This document shows positions 1-9,483 of a stretch of 64,000 nucleotides of DNA, piece by piece. The stretch spans positions 124,001-188,000 of the forward strand of contig CAWHGF010000001.1 in NCBI GenBank assembly GCA_963828825.1, read 5' to 3'. Below the pieces are notes generated by a model, which saw nothing but the letters and a program-made list of their open reading frames with translations, did no database searches and was not told where the DNA came from. How positions within the stretch are numbered: the first letter of the stretch is position 1; every line of letters begins with the position of its first letter. Both the position numbers and the translations under genes were made by a program. Source of the stretch: Bog-473 sp963828825. Its GTDB lineage: Bacteria; Actinomycetota; Acidimicrobiia; Acidimicrobiales; RAAP-2.

Positions 1-19
1 ACTCAGAGGGCGCAGGTTC

Positions 20-43
20 GGGCCGATCCGAGAGGGTCGGCCC
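20..43. terminator. Terminator-like hairpin
   Basis: GGGCCGA (20-26) pairs with TCGGCCC (37-43) across a 10-base loop, followed only by a short CTTCT run, so it is a weak rho-independent terminator candidate. It would end a gene lying left of the window. Confidence 0.35.
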
Positions 44-125
44 TTCTGCTGCCCCCCGATCGGTCCGTAAGTGCCCCGGGGATTCATGACCGGAGTGTGA
101 AACATCTCCGTCGGTTTTTACGGTT

Positions 126-353
126 TTACAGCGGGCCGTCCACATCGATCACAGTGCCGTGGACGAACTGCGGCCTCGTCGCTCGCCAGACAGTGGCGTA
201 GGCGACGACGTCTGAAGCATCGCTTCTGCCAGCAGGCGTGCCAGGCATCACTTCGGCCGGATGTTCGCCACTGTCTGATCCATCCGCATTCGCCCACGTC
301 ACGGCGTTCCCCAGCGGAATCTGCCCATTCATCTGGGCGACCCTGTCAGTCTT
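126..353 (-). pseudogene. Degenerate C-terminal remnant of a short-chain dehydrogenase
   Basis: One open minus-strand frame reads PAGRSDASDVVAY followed by VHGTVIDVDG and a stop. This matches the C-terminal part of classical SDRs (the PLGR..EDVA..FL..FVTG..LxVDGG region). No Rossmann TGxxxGxG motif, catalytic Ser or YxxxK is present, and upstream the frame runs into the end of the histidine kinase gene, so only about 75 codons survive. The match is by eye to family pattern. It could be a chance frame, but the VDG ending and its spacing from PAGR make a remnant more likely. Confidence 0.35.
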
Positions 354-406
354 CCTGGGGTTCAGTGGCGGGCTCCCTGGTGCTGCCAGGACGTTGGGAC
401 CCTGCG

Positions 407-1605
407 TCAAGCAGCGGCCAGCGGCAGGCGGACGGTGAAACAGCATCCACCCGATTCGTTCGCCACCTCGATATCCCCCCCGTGCGCCTGGACCAGTCCC
501 TGGGCGATAGCCAGGCCCAGGCCCGCTCGCTTGTCCGGCTCGGGGCTCCGGGCCGCGTCGCCGCGGTACCCCAGCTCGAAGACCCGGACCAGGTCCGCCT
601 TGGCGATGCCACCGCAGCCGTCACGCACTGTCATGACGGTCCCATCGTCGGTGACGCGTGCCAGGACGCTCACCTCGCCGCCCGCGGGCGTGTGGCGCAG
701 TGCGTTCTCGAGCAGGTTGCGCAGGATTCGCAGGAACTCGGTGGTGGAGATCCGCACTTTGGCCGAACCCTCCTCGACTCGCCCGACGACGTGCACCCCC
801 TTGGCTTTCGCCATGGGGCGTACGAGCACGAGCGCGTCGGAAACCACGTCGTTGAGCGAGACCAGCTCCAGGTTCAGATTCAAGAGGCCGCTGTGGATGC
901 GGCTCAGGCGGAAGAGGTCGTCGACCATGCCGTCGAGGCGGGCGACTTCGCCTTTTATGGTCCGGTAGTAACGCGACACTGTCTGAGGATCGGTCACGAT
1001 GCCGTCCTCCAGTGCCTCGGTCAGCGCCTGGATCCCTGCCAACGGCGTCCGCAGGTCGTGCGAGATCCACGCCACCAGTTCGCGCCGGGAGGCCTCGAGC
1101 GAGCGTTCCCGCACCATCGACTCGTGCAGCTGCTCCCCGATCTCCTGCAGCTCGCTCGCCAAGTTGGAGAGCTCCAGGGTCGGAACCGCGGCTGCGGGAT
1201 CGTGGGGCCGCTGACCGAGCGACGACGCCAGACGGCTAACGGTGCCGATGCCTTGGGAGAGGGTCCTGGCCAGGACGATGGCTGCCAAACCGCCGACCGT
1301 CGCTGCGGCCACCAGGACCACGATGGCGGTTCGCTCGTCTTTCGCGGACAAGAACATGCGCGAGCCGGCCAGCACCGTCCCGGCCACGATGCCGAGCACC
1401 GTGGTCAGCGCCACCACCCAGAGGTAGACGGACAACGGTCTCTGACCCAGGTGACGCGTCACCGCCAACCCGAGCAACGACAGCACGAACGCGGCCCCGG
1501 CCGACAGGGCGACCACTTCGGTCGCCGCAGCGGGCGTGTCGCCGAACGCGAGAGCGAGGAGCCACGCGGCGCCGATTCCCGCCACACCGAGCAGGGCGAT
1601 CCGGC

Positions 1606-1609
<4 letters not shown>
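407..1609 (-). CDS. Sensor histidine kinase
   Basis: Membrane sensor kinase of a two-component system, 400 residues from the ATG whose A overlaps the regulator's TGA (ATGA). Four hydrophobic segments lie in the first ~115 residues. A HisKA domain follows with the H-box SHDLRTPLAG (phospho-His about residue 184), then a HATPase_c domain with N-box NLLENALRHTP, a G1 motif reading DGCGGI and a G2 motif GLGLAI. The ATPase boxes are intact, so the kinase should be active. It autophosphorylates and passes the phosphate to the adjacent OmpR-type regulator. The signal sensed is not evident. A start nine codons upstream is possible but would increase the overlap with the regulator. Confidence 0.9.
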
Positions 1610-2298
<689 letters not shown>

Positions 2299-2413
2299 GA
2301 GCAAGATCGTAGGACGCCCGCCACGGACCACGCAGACCGCACCCCAGATCTTAAGAGAATGGTTAGGTCTGAGGCATACCTGCGGCGGGTGACGGCGCAT
2401 ATGGTCGGCGAGC

Positions 2414-3601
2414 GTGAACCTTGCGGCGTTGGACGCCCCCGCGCTGGTCCCGCGCCCGGAGCGTCGCCCGCTGGGCGGCATCGCCAGCGTGGAGCGCTCT
2501 CAACTCGAACGCTGGTTCGCCAGCTGCGGCAGGCCACCCCGGCTCGACCTCGCCCGCAGCGGAGCACCGGGGCTCACGGCCCGCCAGCTTCTGGCTCTCG
2601 CTGCGCCTGACGACGTCGAGGCCTATCTCGACATGCCGCTGGATTACGGCCCGGGGGTGGGAACCGAGCGTCTGCGCGCCGCCGCCGCCGCCGTCGCCGG
2701 CTGCTCGCCCGAAGACGTCGTCATCACCCACGGCGCCATTGAGGCCCTCCTTCTTGCCTGCGCGGCCTCACTCGAGAGCCGCACCACGGTGGCGGTTGCG
2801 GCACCCGGCTACGAGGGCCTGTTCCGAGCGGTCGAGGCGGCCGGAGGAGTGGTGCAGCCGGTGCAGGTATGGAGCCCCGGAGCGTCTGGCCTCGACCTCG
2901 CTCGGCTGCTGGATCTGGACTTGCAACGCTACGGCGCAGTCGTTGTCAACTCGCCCCACAATCCGACCGGTCTCACCGCTGCGGTGGGGGACTTGGCCGA
3001 CCTGGCCGAGCGCTGCGCCGCGGCCGGCACGACGCTCATCGTCGACCAGGTGTCCCTTGGAACCCTAAATCCGGGCGCGCGTTCGGTGCTGTGGCAAGCA
3101 CCAGCCTCCCCGGCGGTCGTGCAGGTCGGTGACGTGAGCAAGGCTTTCGGACTGGGCGGCCTTCGAGTCGGGTGGTGCGCGGTGCCTGAGCCGGCGCGCC
3201 GGGCACGCATCGCAGAGCTGCGCGACGTCACCAGCCTGGCGAACTCGGCGCCGAGCCAACACTTGGCCGCGATCGCTCTCGAGAACAGCGGGGCTCTGTC
3301 GGCGGCACCGACGGCCCAGTCGAACCTCGAGCACTTGTGCGCGCTGACGGAGGAGCTTGCCCTGTCGGGCAGATGGAGTACGCCAGCCGACGGGCTCGTC
3401 GCTTTCCCCCCCTTCCCGCTCGTGGTCTCGGCCCGCGTGTTCGCAAACCGACTGCGGGAACGGTTCGGTGTGGCCGTCACCCCGGGATCGTTCTTCGGTT
3501 ACGACCTCCACCTCCGCGTCGGGCTGGGCCTCGCTCCGGCGCTCTTCGAGGAGGCGCTGGACCGGCTCGTCCGCGCGCTCGACGCCGGGGCTGGTGCATG
3601 A
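2414..3601 (+). CDS. PLP-dependent class I/II aminotransferase
   Basis: Fold-type I aminotransferase, 395 residues from a GTG start. NSPHNPTG (residues 179-186) is the PLP-binding Asn motif, Asp211 contacts the pyridine nitrogen and Lys243 in VSKAFGLGG is the expected Schiff-base lysine. The Tyr usual two positions after the Asp is replaced: the local sequence is VDQVSLGTL. Family members transaminate amino acids or act as C-S or C-C lyases, and the substrate cannot be told from sequence. It opens a seven-gene operon in which every start overlaps the previous stop, which suggests it supplies or removes an amino group in the same pathway as the downstream molybdoenzyme and sugar genes. Confidence 0.85.
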   Translation: MNLAALDAPALVPRPERRPLGGIASVERSQLERWFASCGRPPRLDLARSGAPGLTARQLLALAAPDDVEAYLDMPLDYGPGVGTERLRAAAAAVAGCSPEDVVITHGAIEALLLACAASLESRTTVAVAAPGYEGLFRAVEAAGGVVQPVQVWSPGASGLDLARLLDLDLQRYGAVVVNSPHNPTGLTAAVGDLADLAERCAAAGTTLIVDQVSLGTLNPGARSVLWQAPASPAVVQVGDVSKAFGLGGLRVGWCAVPEPARRARIAELRDVTSLANSAPSQHLAAIALENSGALSAAPTAQSNLEHLCALTEELALSGRWSTPADGLVAFPPFPLVVSARVFANRLRERFGVAVTPGSFFGYDLHLRVGLGLAPALFEEALDRLVRALDAGAGA

Positions 3602-4968
3602 GACCGGGAGAAACAGAGCTTGTGCCTGGCGCCGAGGAACCGGCCGCCCACAAGGGCCCGCGTCCCCGGCGCGTCATGGACAGACTGAGGGACGCCACGG
3701 CCGAGCCGCCGCCCGGGCCGTTCCGCGCAGGGTGGTGGAAGAGCCCGCTGCGCGGGCCTTGGCTCACCTCCTACTTCGGGTCCATCCTCCTTGTGGGCAT
3801 CCCGATGATGTTCCTCACCGGGCTCGTCTCGTACGCGTCCTACAACCCGCGGTTGGCTGGCAACGACACCACGCCGGGCAAGGGAATCCTGGGCTTCTAC
3901 CTCTTCTCCTGGGTCACGAACCCATCCTGGATCTACCGGGTCAGTCAGGGGACGCATGTCATCCTCGGTCTCACCCTGGTACCCATCGTCCTGGCCAAGC
4001 TTTGGTCCGTCATCCCCAAACTGTTCGAGTGGCCCGGGGTTCGCTCGGTGGCGCACAGCCTCGAGCGCCTGAGTCTGCTGCTCCTCGTGGGGGGCGCGGT
4101 CTTTGAATTTGCGACCGGCATCGCCGACATCGAGTACTACTACCCCTGGAAATTCGACTTCTATCAGGCACATCTGTACGGAGCGTGGGTCTTCATCGTC
4201 GGCTTCGTGGTGCACGTCAGCCTGAAACTGCCGACAATGTGGCGGTCCCTCCAGCGCTACAACCTGCGCGAGATATTCATGACTCCGCTGGCGCGGACGC
4301 GTTCCGAACCGGGAGACGGACACGGTTTGGTGGCGTCGCAACCGTCGTCGCCGACCATCTCGCGGCGCGGAGTCCTTGGTCTGGTGGGCGGCTCAGCCGC
4401 CGCCGTGTTCCTTCTCACCGCCGGGGGGACCATTAGGGCGCTGCGACCGCTCGCTCTGCTTTCGCCGCGGGCGCGGAGCCTTGGCACCGGATCCCATCCC
4501 GAGGCCAACGACTTCGAGGTCAACCGCGTCTTCGCTGCGACGGGCATCCCGGTCTCCGCAACGGACGACAGCTGGCGTCTTGTTCTCAGCGGACCGCGCA
4601 CGGTGTCGTTGTCACGCAGCGACTTGATGGCGATGCCCCTGGCCACCGAGGTCCTTCCCATCGCCTGCGTCGAGGGCTGGTCGACCGTGCAGACATGGAC
4701 GGGCGTACGTCTGCTGCACCTGGCGCGGCTGGCGGGGGTCGACCACGCCGTCGACGTGGAAGTGGAGTCGCTCGAGAAACCGGGTCAACCGTTCCGCTCG
4801 GCCACGCTCGCGTCGAACCAGGCCGGCGACCTTCAGACCCTGCTCGCGTTGTGTGTCAACGGTGAGGACATCTCGCTCGACCACGGGTACCCCGCTCGCA
4901 TGATCGTCCCGGCGGCGCCGGGCGTGCACTGCACGAAATGGGTCTCCGAGCTGAGGTTTCTCACGTGA
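3598..4968 (+). CDS. Cytochrome b561-like domain fused to a sulfite-oxidase-fold molybdopterin enzyme
   Basis: Fusion protein of 456 residues; ATG overlaps the aminotransferase stop. Residues 58-212 form four membrane helices with candidate heme ligands His120, His153, His192 and His206, like a prokaryotic b561/DUF4405 cytochrome. A twin arginine (ISRRGVLG, 256-257) and a fifth hydrophobic helix (about 261-280) follow, resembling an internal Tat signal. Residues 300-456 are an Oxidored_molyb (SUOX) domain with the Mo-ligating Cys357 in IACVEGW. The molybdenum domain should sit outside the cytoplasmic membrane and exchange electrons with the quinone pool through the heme domain. The substrate is unknown; sulfite or a sulfoxide-type compound is possible. 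Confidence 0.85.
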   Translation: MRPGETELVPGAEEPAAHKGPRPRRVMDRLRDATAEPPPGPFRAGWWKSPLRGPWLTSYFGSILLVGIPMMFLTGLVSYASYNPRLAGNDTTPGKGILGFYLFSWVTNPSWIYRVSQGTHVILGLTLVPIVLAKLWSVIPKLFEWPGVRSVAHSLERLSLLLLVGGAVFEFATGIADIEYYYPWKFDFYQAHLYGAWVFIVGFVVHVSLKLPTMWRSLQRYNLREIFMTPLARTRSEPGDGHGLVASQPSSPTISRRGVLGLVGGSAAAVFLLTAGGTIRALRPLALLSPRARSLGTGSHPEANDFEVNRVFAATGIPVSATDDSWRLVLSGPRTVSLSRSDLMAMPLATEVLPIACVEGWSTVQTWTGVRLLHLARLAGVDHAVDVEVESLEKPGQPFRSATLASNQAGDLQTLLALCVNGEDISLDHGYPARMIVPAAPGVHCTKWVSELRFLT

Positions 4969-5471
4969 TGCGTCCGGCTACCCCCGGCACGGATCAGCGT
5001 CAGCGTTCGTGGTTCCGGCGGCTCTACGGCGCCGGTCCAGCCCACGCCGTCTTGATGACCGCCAGTTTCGCCTTCGCCGGCTACCTGCTCACACGCATCC
5101 TCGGGGCGTCGCACCCGGGCTGGCTCCTCTTGTGGTTCGTCGGGGCGATCGTGCTGCACGACCTGATATTCCTTCCGCTCTACTCCGCGCTCGACCGCGT
5201 CCTCACGAGCAGCCGACGGAGGGAGTTCAGTTCAGCGCAGGGCCCGGCGTGGATCAACCACGTTCGTGTTCCGGCGGTGATCTCGGGTGTGCTGCTGTTG
5301 ATCACCTTCCCGCTGGTCTTGCGCCTGTCGAATCGCGCCTACGCCACTGCCAGCGGGCTGCACGAATCGGTCTACCTCCTGCGCTGGCTACTCATCACCG
5401 CTGGGCTCTTCGCCGTCTCGGCGGCGCTCTACCTGGTGCGCCAGGCCCGCTGGCGGCGGCGCGTCCAATGA
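4968..5471 (+). CDS. Four-helix integral membrane protein
   Basis: Membrane protein of 167 residues starting at the ATG that shares its A with the upstream TGA (TGATG). Hydrophobic segments occur near residues 27-45, 50-75, 100-120 and 135-158. No catalytic motif is recognised. HDLIFLPLY in the second segment and RLSNRAY later resemble small actinobacterial membrane proteins found beside molybdopterin oxidoreductases. Tight coupling to the cytochrome b-SUOX gene suggests an accessory or anchoring role for that enzyme, which is an inference from position only. Confidence 0.75.
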   Translation: MRPATPGTDQRQRSWFRRLYGAGPAHAVLMTASFAFAGYLLTRILGASHPGWLLLWFVGAIVLHDLIFLPLYSALDRVLTSSRRREFSSAQGPAWINHVRVPAVISGVLLLITFPLVLRLSNRAYATASGLHESVYLLRWLLITAGLFAVSAALYLVRQARWRRRVQ

Positions 5472-7081
5472 GTGCGGCAACCACCGCGGACATGTCCCTG
5501 CTCGACATCACGGCGGGGAACGCGCCAGCTGCGCGACGCCGCCGGCTCTCGCCCGGCCGCGTCGGGGAGCGGCTCGTGGGCGCTGTGCTCGTCACGCTCA
5601 GCATCATTCCTGTGGCCCGCTACCTCTTCGTCGTGGCGCACCGGATCGGCTACCCCTACGAGCTCGAGTGGACAGAGGGAGGGTCGGTCGAGGTCGTGCA
5701 CCGCGTCGTCTTTGGGCAGGGGATCTACGGTCCGCCGTCGATGCACTTCACCCCGTGGCCCTACACCCCGCTCTACTTCTGGGTGTCTGCCGCGGTCGCC
5801 GAGGTCACGGGCATCGGCTTCACTCCACTGCGGCTGGTCTCGTTCGCGGCGTCGCTGGTGGTCCTGTGGCTGCTGTACCGCATGGTGGTCGGCGAGACCT
5901 CGGACCGCGTGGCCGGAATCGTCGCCGGCGGTGTGTACGCTGCAACCTTCCGCCTGTCAGGAGCGTGGGCAGACATCGGCCGGGTCGACTCGCTCTTCCT
6001 CGCGCTCACCCTCTGGGCGCTCGAGCGGTCGCGGCGGGCGCGGACGCCCCGCGACGGGGTGATGGTGGGAGTGCTGTTTTTTTTGTCCTTCTTCACCAAA
6101 CAGGACGGGTTGGTGGTGGCGGTCCCGGTCCTTGCCTGGCTCCTTTTGGCGCGCCGTGCCGCCGGTGTGAGCGCCTTCGCCACGTTGGGCGGCCTCGTCG
6201 TGGGTTCGACCGTCGTCCTGGACGTCTTCACGCACGGCTGGTACCAGTACTACGTCTTCGACGAGCTGCGGTCACAGGGCTGGGTCGGCGAGAACCTCCG
6301 GTTCTTCTGGCAATTGAGCATTCTAAAGCCATTCGCGCTGGCGGCGTGGCTCGTCGTGGTCGCGGCAGCCGTACTGCTCGTGCGGGAGCGACATCGGCTC
6401 GGGGTGCTCTGGTCGCGGGTCGGCTTCTGGATCGCGGCGGCGACCGGATTGCTCGGCGCGGCGTGGATCGGGCGCCTGCACAACGGAGGCTTCGACGACG
6501 TGCTCATGCCCGCCTATGCCGCGGTCGCGCTGGCGGTGGGGGGCTCCGTTGCACTGCTGCGCCGCCAGCCGCGCGTCGCGGTGCGCGTGGCGGTCTCGCT
6601 CGTACTCGCCGGCGTGCTGGCCGCCCAGCTGCACCACATCGACTACCCCGTTGGCCGGCAGATCCCGACCCAGGCGGACGCCCGTGCCGGGGCGCATCTG
6701 ATTGCGCTGATCCGCCACCTACCGGGCCAAGTACTCGTCTTCGACCATCCCTACTATGGCGTGATCGCGGGCAAGGGCACGGTGGCAGACGAGGAGGCTG
6801 CGAACGACATCGAGCGTTCGGGTCAGAGCGGCCCCCGGCGCCTGCTGATCCGGAGCATGCACGGTGCCCTCCTTGCCCCAGGCGTCGGCGCTGTCATCCT
6901 CGACAACCGAGGAGACGAGCGCAACCTCCCGGGAGTGCTCTCAGCGGACTACCACCTTCTGCCCCAGCCCGCGGTCACAGGCAACGCCTTCTTCCCGGTC
7001 ACCGACCTGCCGCTGCGTCCCACGCTCGTCTTCGTCCGTGACCGTGGGCCGACGCCCCCTGCAGGGGACAGCCATGGGTGA
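5468..7081 (+). CDS. GT39/GT83-like membrane glycosyltransferase
   Basis: Polytopic membrane protein of 537 residues with about ten hydrophobic segments and a soluble C-terminal part. The N-terminal helix is followed by YPYELEWTEGG, an acidic extracytoplasmic loop placed like the catalytic acidic motif of PMT/ArnT-type (GT-C) transferases that use polyprenyl-phosphate sugars. The start ATG overlaps the upstream stop (ATGA), and the gene overlaps the next GT2 gene by eight bases. It probably moves a lipid-linked sugar to an extracytoplasmic acceptor, with the neighbouring GT2 enzyme making the polyprenyl-sugar donor. Both substrate and acceptor are unknown. Confidence 0.8.
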   Translation: MSAATTADMSLLDITAGNAPAARRRRLSPGRVGERLVGAVLVTLSIIPVARYLFVVAHRIGYPYELEWTEGGSVEVVHRVVFGQGIYGPPSMHFTPWPYTPLYFWVSAAVAEVTGIGFTPLRLVSFAASLVVLWLLYRMVVGETSDRVAGIVAGGVYAATFRLSGAWADIGRVDSLFLALTLWALERSRRARTPRDGVMVGVLFFLSFFTKQDGLVVAVPVLAWLLLARRAAGVSAFATLGGLVVGSTVVLDVFTHGWYQYYVFDELRSQGWVGENLRFFWQLSILKPFALAAWLVVVAAAVLLVRERHRLGVLWSRVGFWIAAATGLLGAAWIGRLHNGGFDDVLMPAYAAVALAVGGSVALLRRQPRVAVRVAVSLVLAGVLAAQLHHIDYPVGRQIPTQADARAGAHLIALIRHLPGQVLVFDHPYYGVIAGKGTVADEEAANDIERSGQSGPRRLLIRSMHGALLAPGVGAVILDNRGDERNLPGVLSADYHLLPQPAVTGNAFFPVTDLPLRPTLVFVRDRGPTPPAGDSHG

Positions 7082-7739
7082 CCCGGCTGTGGGCCCCCTG
7101 GTCGACGTGGTCCTGCCCGTGCTCAATGAGGCGGAGGCACTGCCGTGGGTCCTCGGGCGCATGCCGGAGGGTTACCGCGCCATCGTCGTCGACAACGGCT
7201 CGACCGACCGCTCGGCCGAGGTGGCGCGTGGCTTCGGGGTCGAAGTGGTGACTGAGCCACGGCCGGGCTTCGGCGCGGCGTGCTTCGCCGGCCTCACCCA
7301 CGCCGAGCGAGACGTCGTGGCGTTTATGGACGCCGATGCCAGCCTGGACCCGCAGCAGTTGCCCCTAGTGGTCGAGGGGGTCGTCGCCGGCGCCGCCGAC
7401 CTCGTCTTGGGTGCCCGGGCTGCGGAATCGGGAGCGTGGCCCGCCGTACCCCGGCTGGCGAATCGCTTCCTCTGCCGCGAACTCGGCCGTCGAGGCGGCC
7501 CGCGTCTACGCGACCTGGGCCCGATGCGGGCGGCGCGCCGGGCCGCGCTGATCTCCCTGGATCTGCGCGACCGTCGATTCGGATGGCCCCTCGAGATGGT
7601 GGTGGCCGCGGCACGGGCCGGTTGGCGTGTTGAAGAGGTGGAGGTCACCTACCGCTGCCGAGTGGGGCGCTCCAAGGTCACCGGCACGGTCCGAGGCACC
7701 GCAAGGACCGTGCGCGACATGAGCAAGGTGCTGCGGTGA
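7074..7739 (+). CDS. Family 2 glycosyltransferase (DPM1-like)
   Basis: GT-A glycosyltransferase of 221 residues. VVLPVLNEAEALPWVL starts the nucleotide-sugar fold, VVDNGSTDRS is the typical GT2 loop and FMDADAS holds the metal-binding DXD-like motif. The C-terminus is short and has no membrane helices, like small dolichyl/polyprenyl-phosphate sugar synthases. It would transfer a sugar from a nucleotide donor to polyprenyl phosphate on the cytoplasmic face, feeding the GT39-like enzyme upstream. ATG at 7074 is chosen because it overlaps the previous gene slightly and directly precedes the domain. Confidence 0.85.
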   Translation: MGDPAVGPLVDVVLPVLNEAEALPWVLGRMPEGYRAIVVDNGSTDRSAEVARGFGVEVVTEPRPGFGAACFAGLTHAERDVVAFMDADASLDPQQLPLVVEGVVAGAADLVLGARAAESGAWPAVPRLANRFLCRELGRRGGPRLRDLGPMRAARRAALISLDLRDRRFGWPLEMVVAAARAGWRVEEVEVTYRCRVGRSKVTGTVRGTARTVRDMSKVLR

Positions 7740-8368
7740 GCGACCTGCATGTGCTGGTGGTGGCGAAGGAGCCGGTGCCCGGCCGCGTCAAGACCCGGCT
7801 GTGTCCTCCGTGCACTGCGGCTCAGGCGGCCGAGCTGGCCGAGGCGGCGTTGGCCGACACGCTCGAGGCCGTGGCCAGGTGTCATGCCGGCCGCCGTCTA
7901 CTGGCCCTCGACGGCAGCCCCGGACCATGGCTCCCAACGGGCTTCGAGGTGTTTCCCCAGCAGGGGCATGGTCTTGACGAGAGGCTTGCCGCGGCCTGGG
8001 ATCGTGCCGCAGGCCCGGGAATTCAGATCGGCATGGACACGCCCCAGGTCACGGCACAGCTTCTCGATGACTGCCTGCAACGGCTCATGGCGCCAGGCGC
8101 AACGGCCGCTCTCGGCCTCGCGGAGGACGGCGGTTGGTGGGCACTGGGACTGCGACAACCAGACCCCGGAGTGTTCCTCGGGGTGCCGATGAGCACCCCG
8201 AGGACCGGGCTCGCTCAACAGCGCCGGTTGCGCGATCTGGGCCACGACCCGGTACCGCTGCCTCGCTTCCGCGACGTCGACCACATGGACGATGCGGTGG
8301 CGGTGGCGAACGACGCGCCGTCTACCCGTTTCGCCGAAGCGTGCCGTAGAGTGCTGGCGGTGGTGTGA
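7736..8368 (+). CDS. TIGR04282/DUF2064 transferase, CofC-like fold
   Basis: Protein of 210 residues in the TIGR04282 arsenosugar/DUF2064 family, which has a nucleotidyltransferase-like Rossmann fold. Family marks are the N-terminal VAKEPVPGRVKTRL (donor phosphate binding) and LAEDGGWWALGL in the second half. GTG start overlaps the previous stop (GTGA). Members are often next to GT2 enzymes and are annotated as glycosyltransferases, but for most the activity is unproven. Here it lies between a GT2 enzyme and a nucleotide-sugar epimerase, so activation or transfer of a sugar is plausible. Confidence 0.85.
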   Translation: MSDLHVLVVAKEPVPGRVKTRLCPPCTAAQAAELAEAALADTLEAVARCHAGRRLLALDGSPGPWLPTGFEVFPQQGHGLDERLAAAWDRAAGPGIQIGMDTPQVTAQLLDDCLQRLMAPGATAALGLAEDGGWWALGLRQPDPGVFLGVPMSTPRTGLAQQRRLRDLGHDPVPLPRFRDVDHMDDAVAVANDAPSTRFAEACRRVLAVV

Positions 8369-9435
8369 TCCGCGTACTCGTCACCGGGGGCGCCGGCTTC
8401 ATCGGGTCGGCCTTGGTCGATCTTCTGGTCTCGCACGGCCACCAGGTGCGCGTGCTCGACAACCTCTCGCCAAATGCCCACGCGGTCACGCCGGCGTACC
8501 TCAACCCCGAGGCGGAGTACGTCTGGGCCGACGTGGCGGACGCCGACGCCACGGCGCGCGCCGTGACTGGGGTGGACGCTGTGAGCCATCAGGCGGCACG
8601 GGTCGGTTTGGGCGTCGACTTCCGCGACGTCACGGCATACGTCCAGGACAACGACACCGCGACAGCGGTCTTGTTGCGCTGCTTGTACGAGCAGCGGTGG
8701 CAGGGCCGCCTCGTGCTGGCGTCCAGCATGGTGGTCTACGGCGAGGGTGCGTACCAGTGCCCGGAGCACGGACGGGCGCACCCCGCGCCCCGTCAGAAGC
8801 GCGACCTGGAAGCCGGACGATTCGACCCTTGCTGTCCTCGCTGTGATGACACCCTGTTGCCAGTGGACCTCGACGAGGAATCACCACTCGACCCGCGCAG
8901 CGTGTACGCCGCGACCAAGCTGCACCAGGAGCATCTCAGTGAAACCTTCGCACGTGTGACGGGCACCAGCCTGTGTGCGTTGCGGTATCACAACGTCTAC
9001 GGTCCGCGCATGCCCCGTGACACCCCGTACGCCGGCGTGGCCAGCATCTTCCGCAGCGCGTACGAGAAAGGCGTGGCGCCTTTCCTCTACGAGGACGGCG
9101 GCCAGCGGCGCGACTTCATCCATGTGGCCGATGTGGCATTGGCCAACGAAGTCGCCCTCCTCGCACCGGACACGGTCCAGGGTGCATTCAACGTCGCCAG
9201 CGGCGTCGTGCACACGGTGGCTGACCTGGCCCGTGCACTGGGCGACGCGTACGGGCCGGGTCATCCGCTGCCAGTAGTGAGCGGCGCGTACCGGTTGGCC
9301 GACGTTCGCCACGTCACCGCCTCGCCAGAACGAGCCCGCCGTCTGCTTGGTTTCGAGGCACTGGTTCCCTTCGCGCGCGGCATGGCCGAGTTCGCCACGG
9401 CCGAGCTGAGGACAGCCGTGGCGGGAGCTGCATGA
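8365..9435 (+). CDS. NAD-dependent nucleotide-sugar epimerase/dehydratase with Cys-rich insert
   Basis: Extended SDR of 356 residues. It has TGGAGFIG (7-14) for NAD, the SSM segment at 120-122 and catalytic Tyr181/Lys185 in YAATK. An insertion between the Ser and Tyr (about 130-165) carries CPEH and, 20 residues later, CCPRC. These four Cys/His positions could bind a metal. dTDP-L-rhamnose 4-epimerase-type enzymes are my best family guess because similar CP.HG inserts occur there. GTG start overlaps the previous stop. An ATG overlaps its own TGA at 9432, but that frame gives only about 17 codons before the convergent MMPL gene, so the operon may once have continued. Confidence 0.85.
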   Translation: MIRVLVTGGAGFIGSALVDLLVSHGHQVRVLDNLSPNAHAVTPAYLNPEAEYVWADVADADATARAVTGVDAVSHQAARVGLGVDFRDVTAYVQDNDTATAVLLRCLYEQRWQGRLVLASSMVVYGEGAYQCPEHGRAHPAPRQKRDLEAGRFDPCCPRCDDTLLPVDLDEESPLDPRSVYAATKLHQEHLSETFARVTGTSLCALRYHNVYGPRMPRDTPYAGVASIFRSAYEKGVAPFLYEDGGQRRDFIHVADVALANEVALLAPDTVQGAFNVASGVVHTVADLARALGDAYGPGHPLPVVSGAYRLADVRHVTASPERARRLLGFEALVPFARGMAEFATAELRTAVAGAA

Positions 9436-9483
9436 GGGTCGTGTGCAACGGGATCCACGACAGTGTCGCCTTGGCCGACGGGG

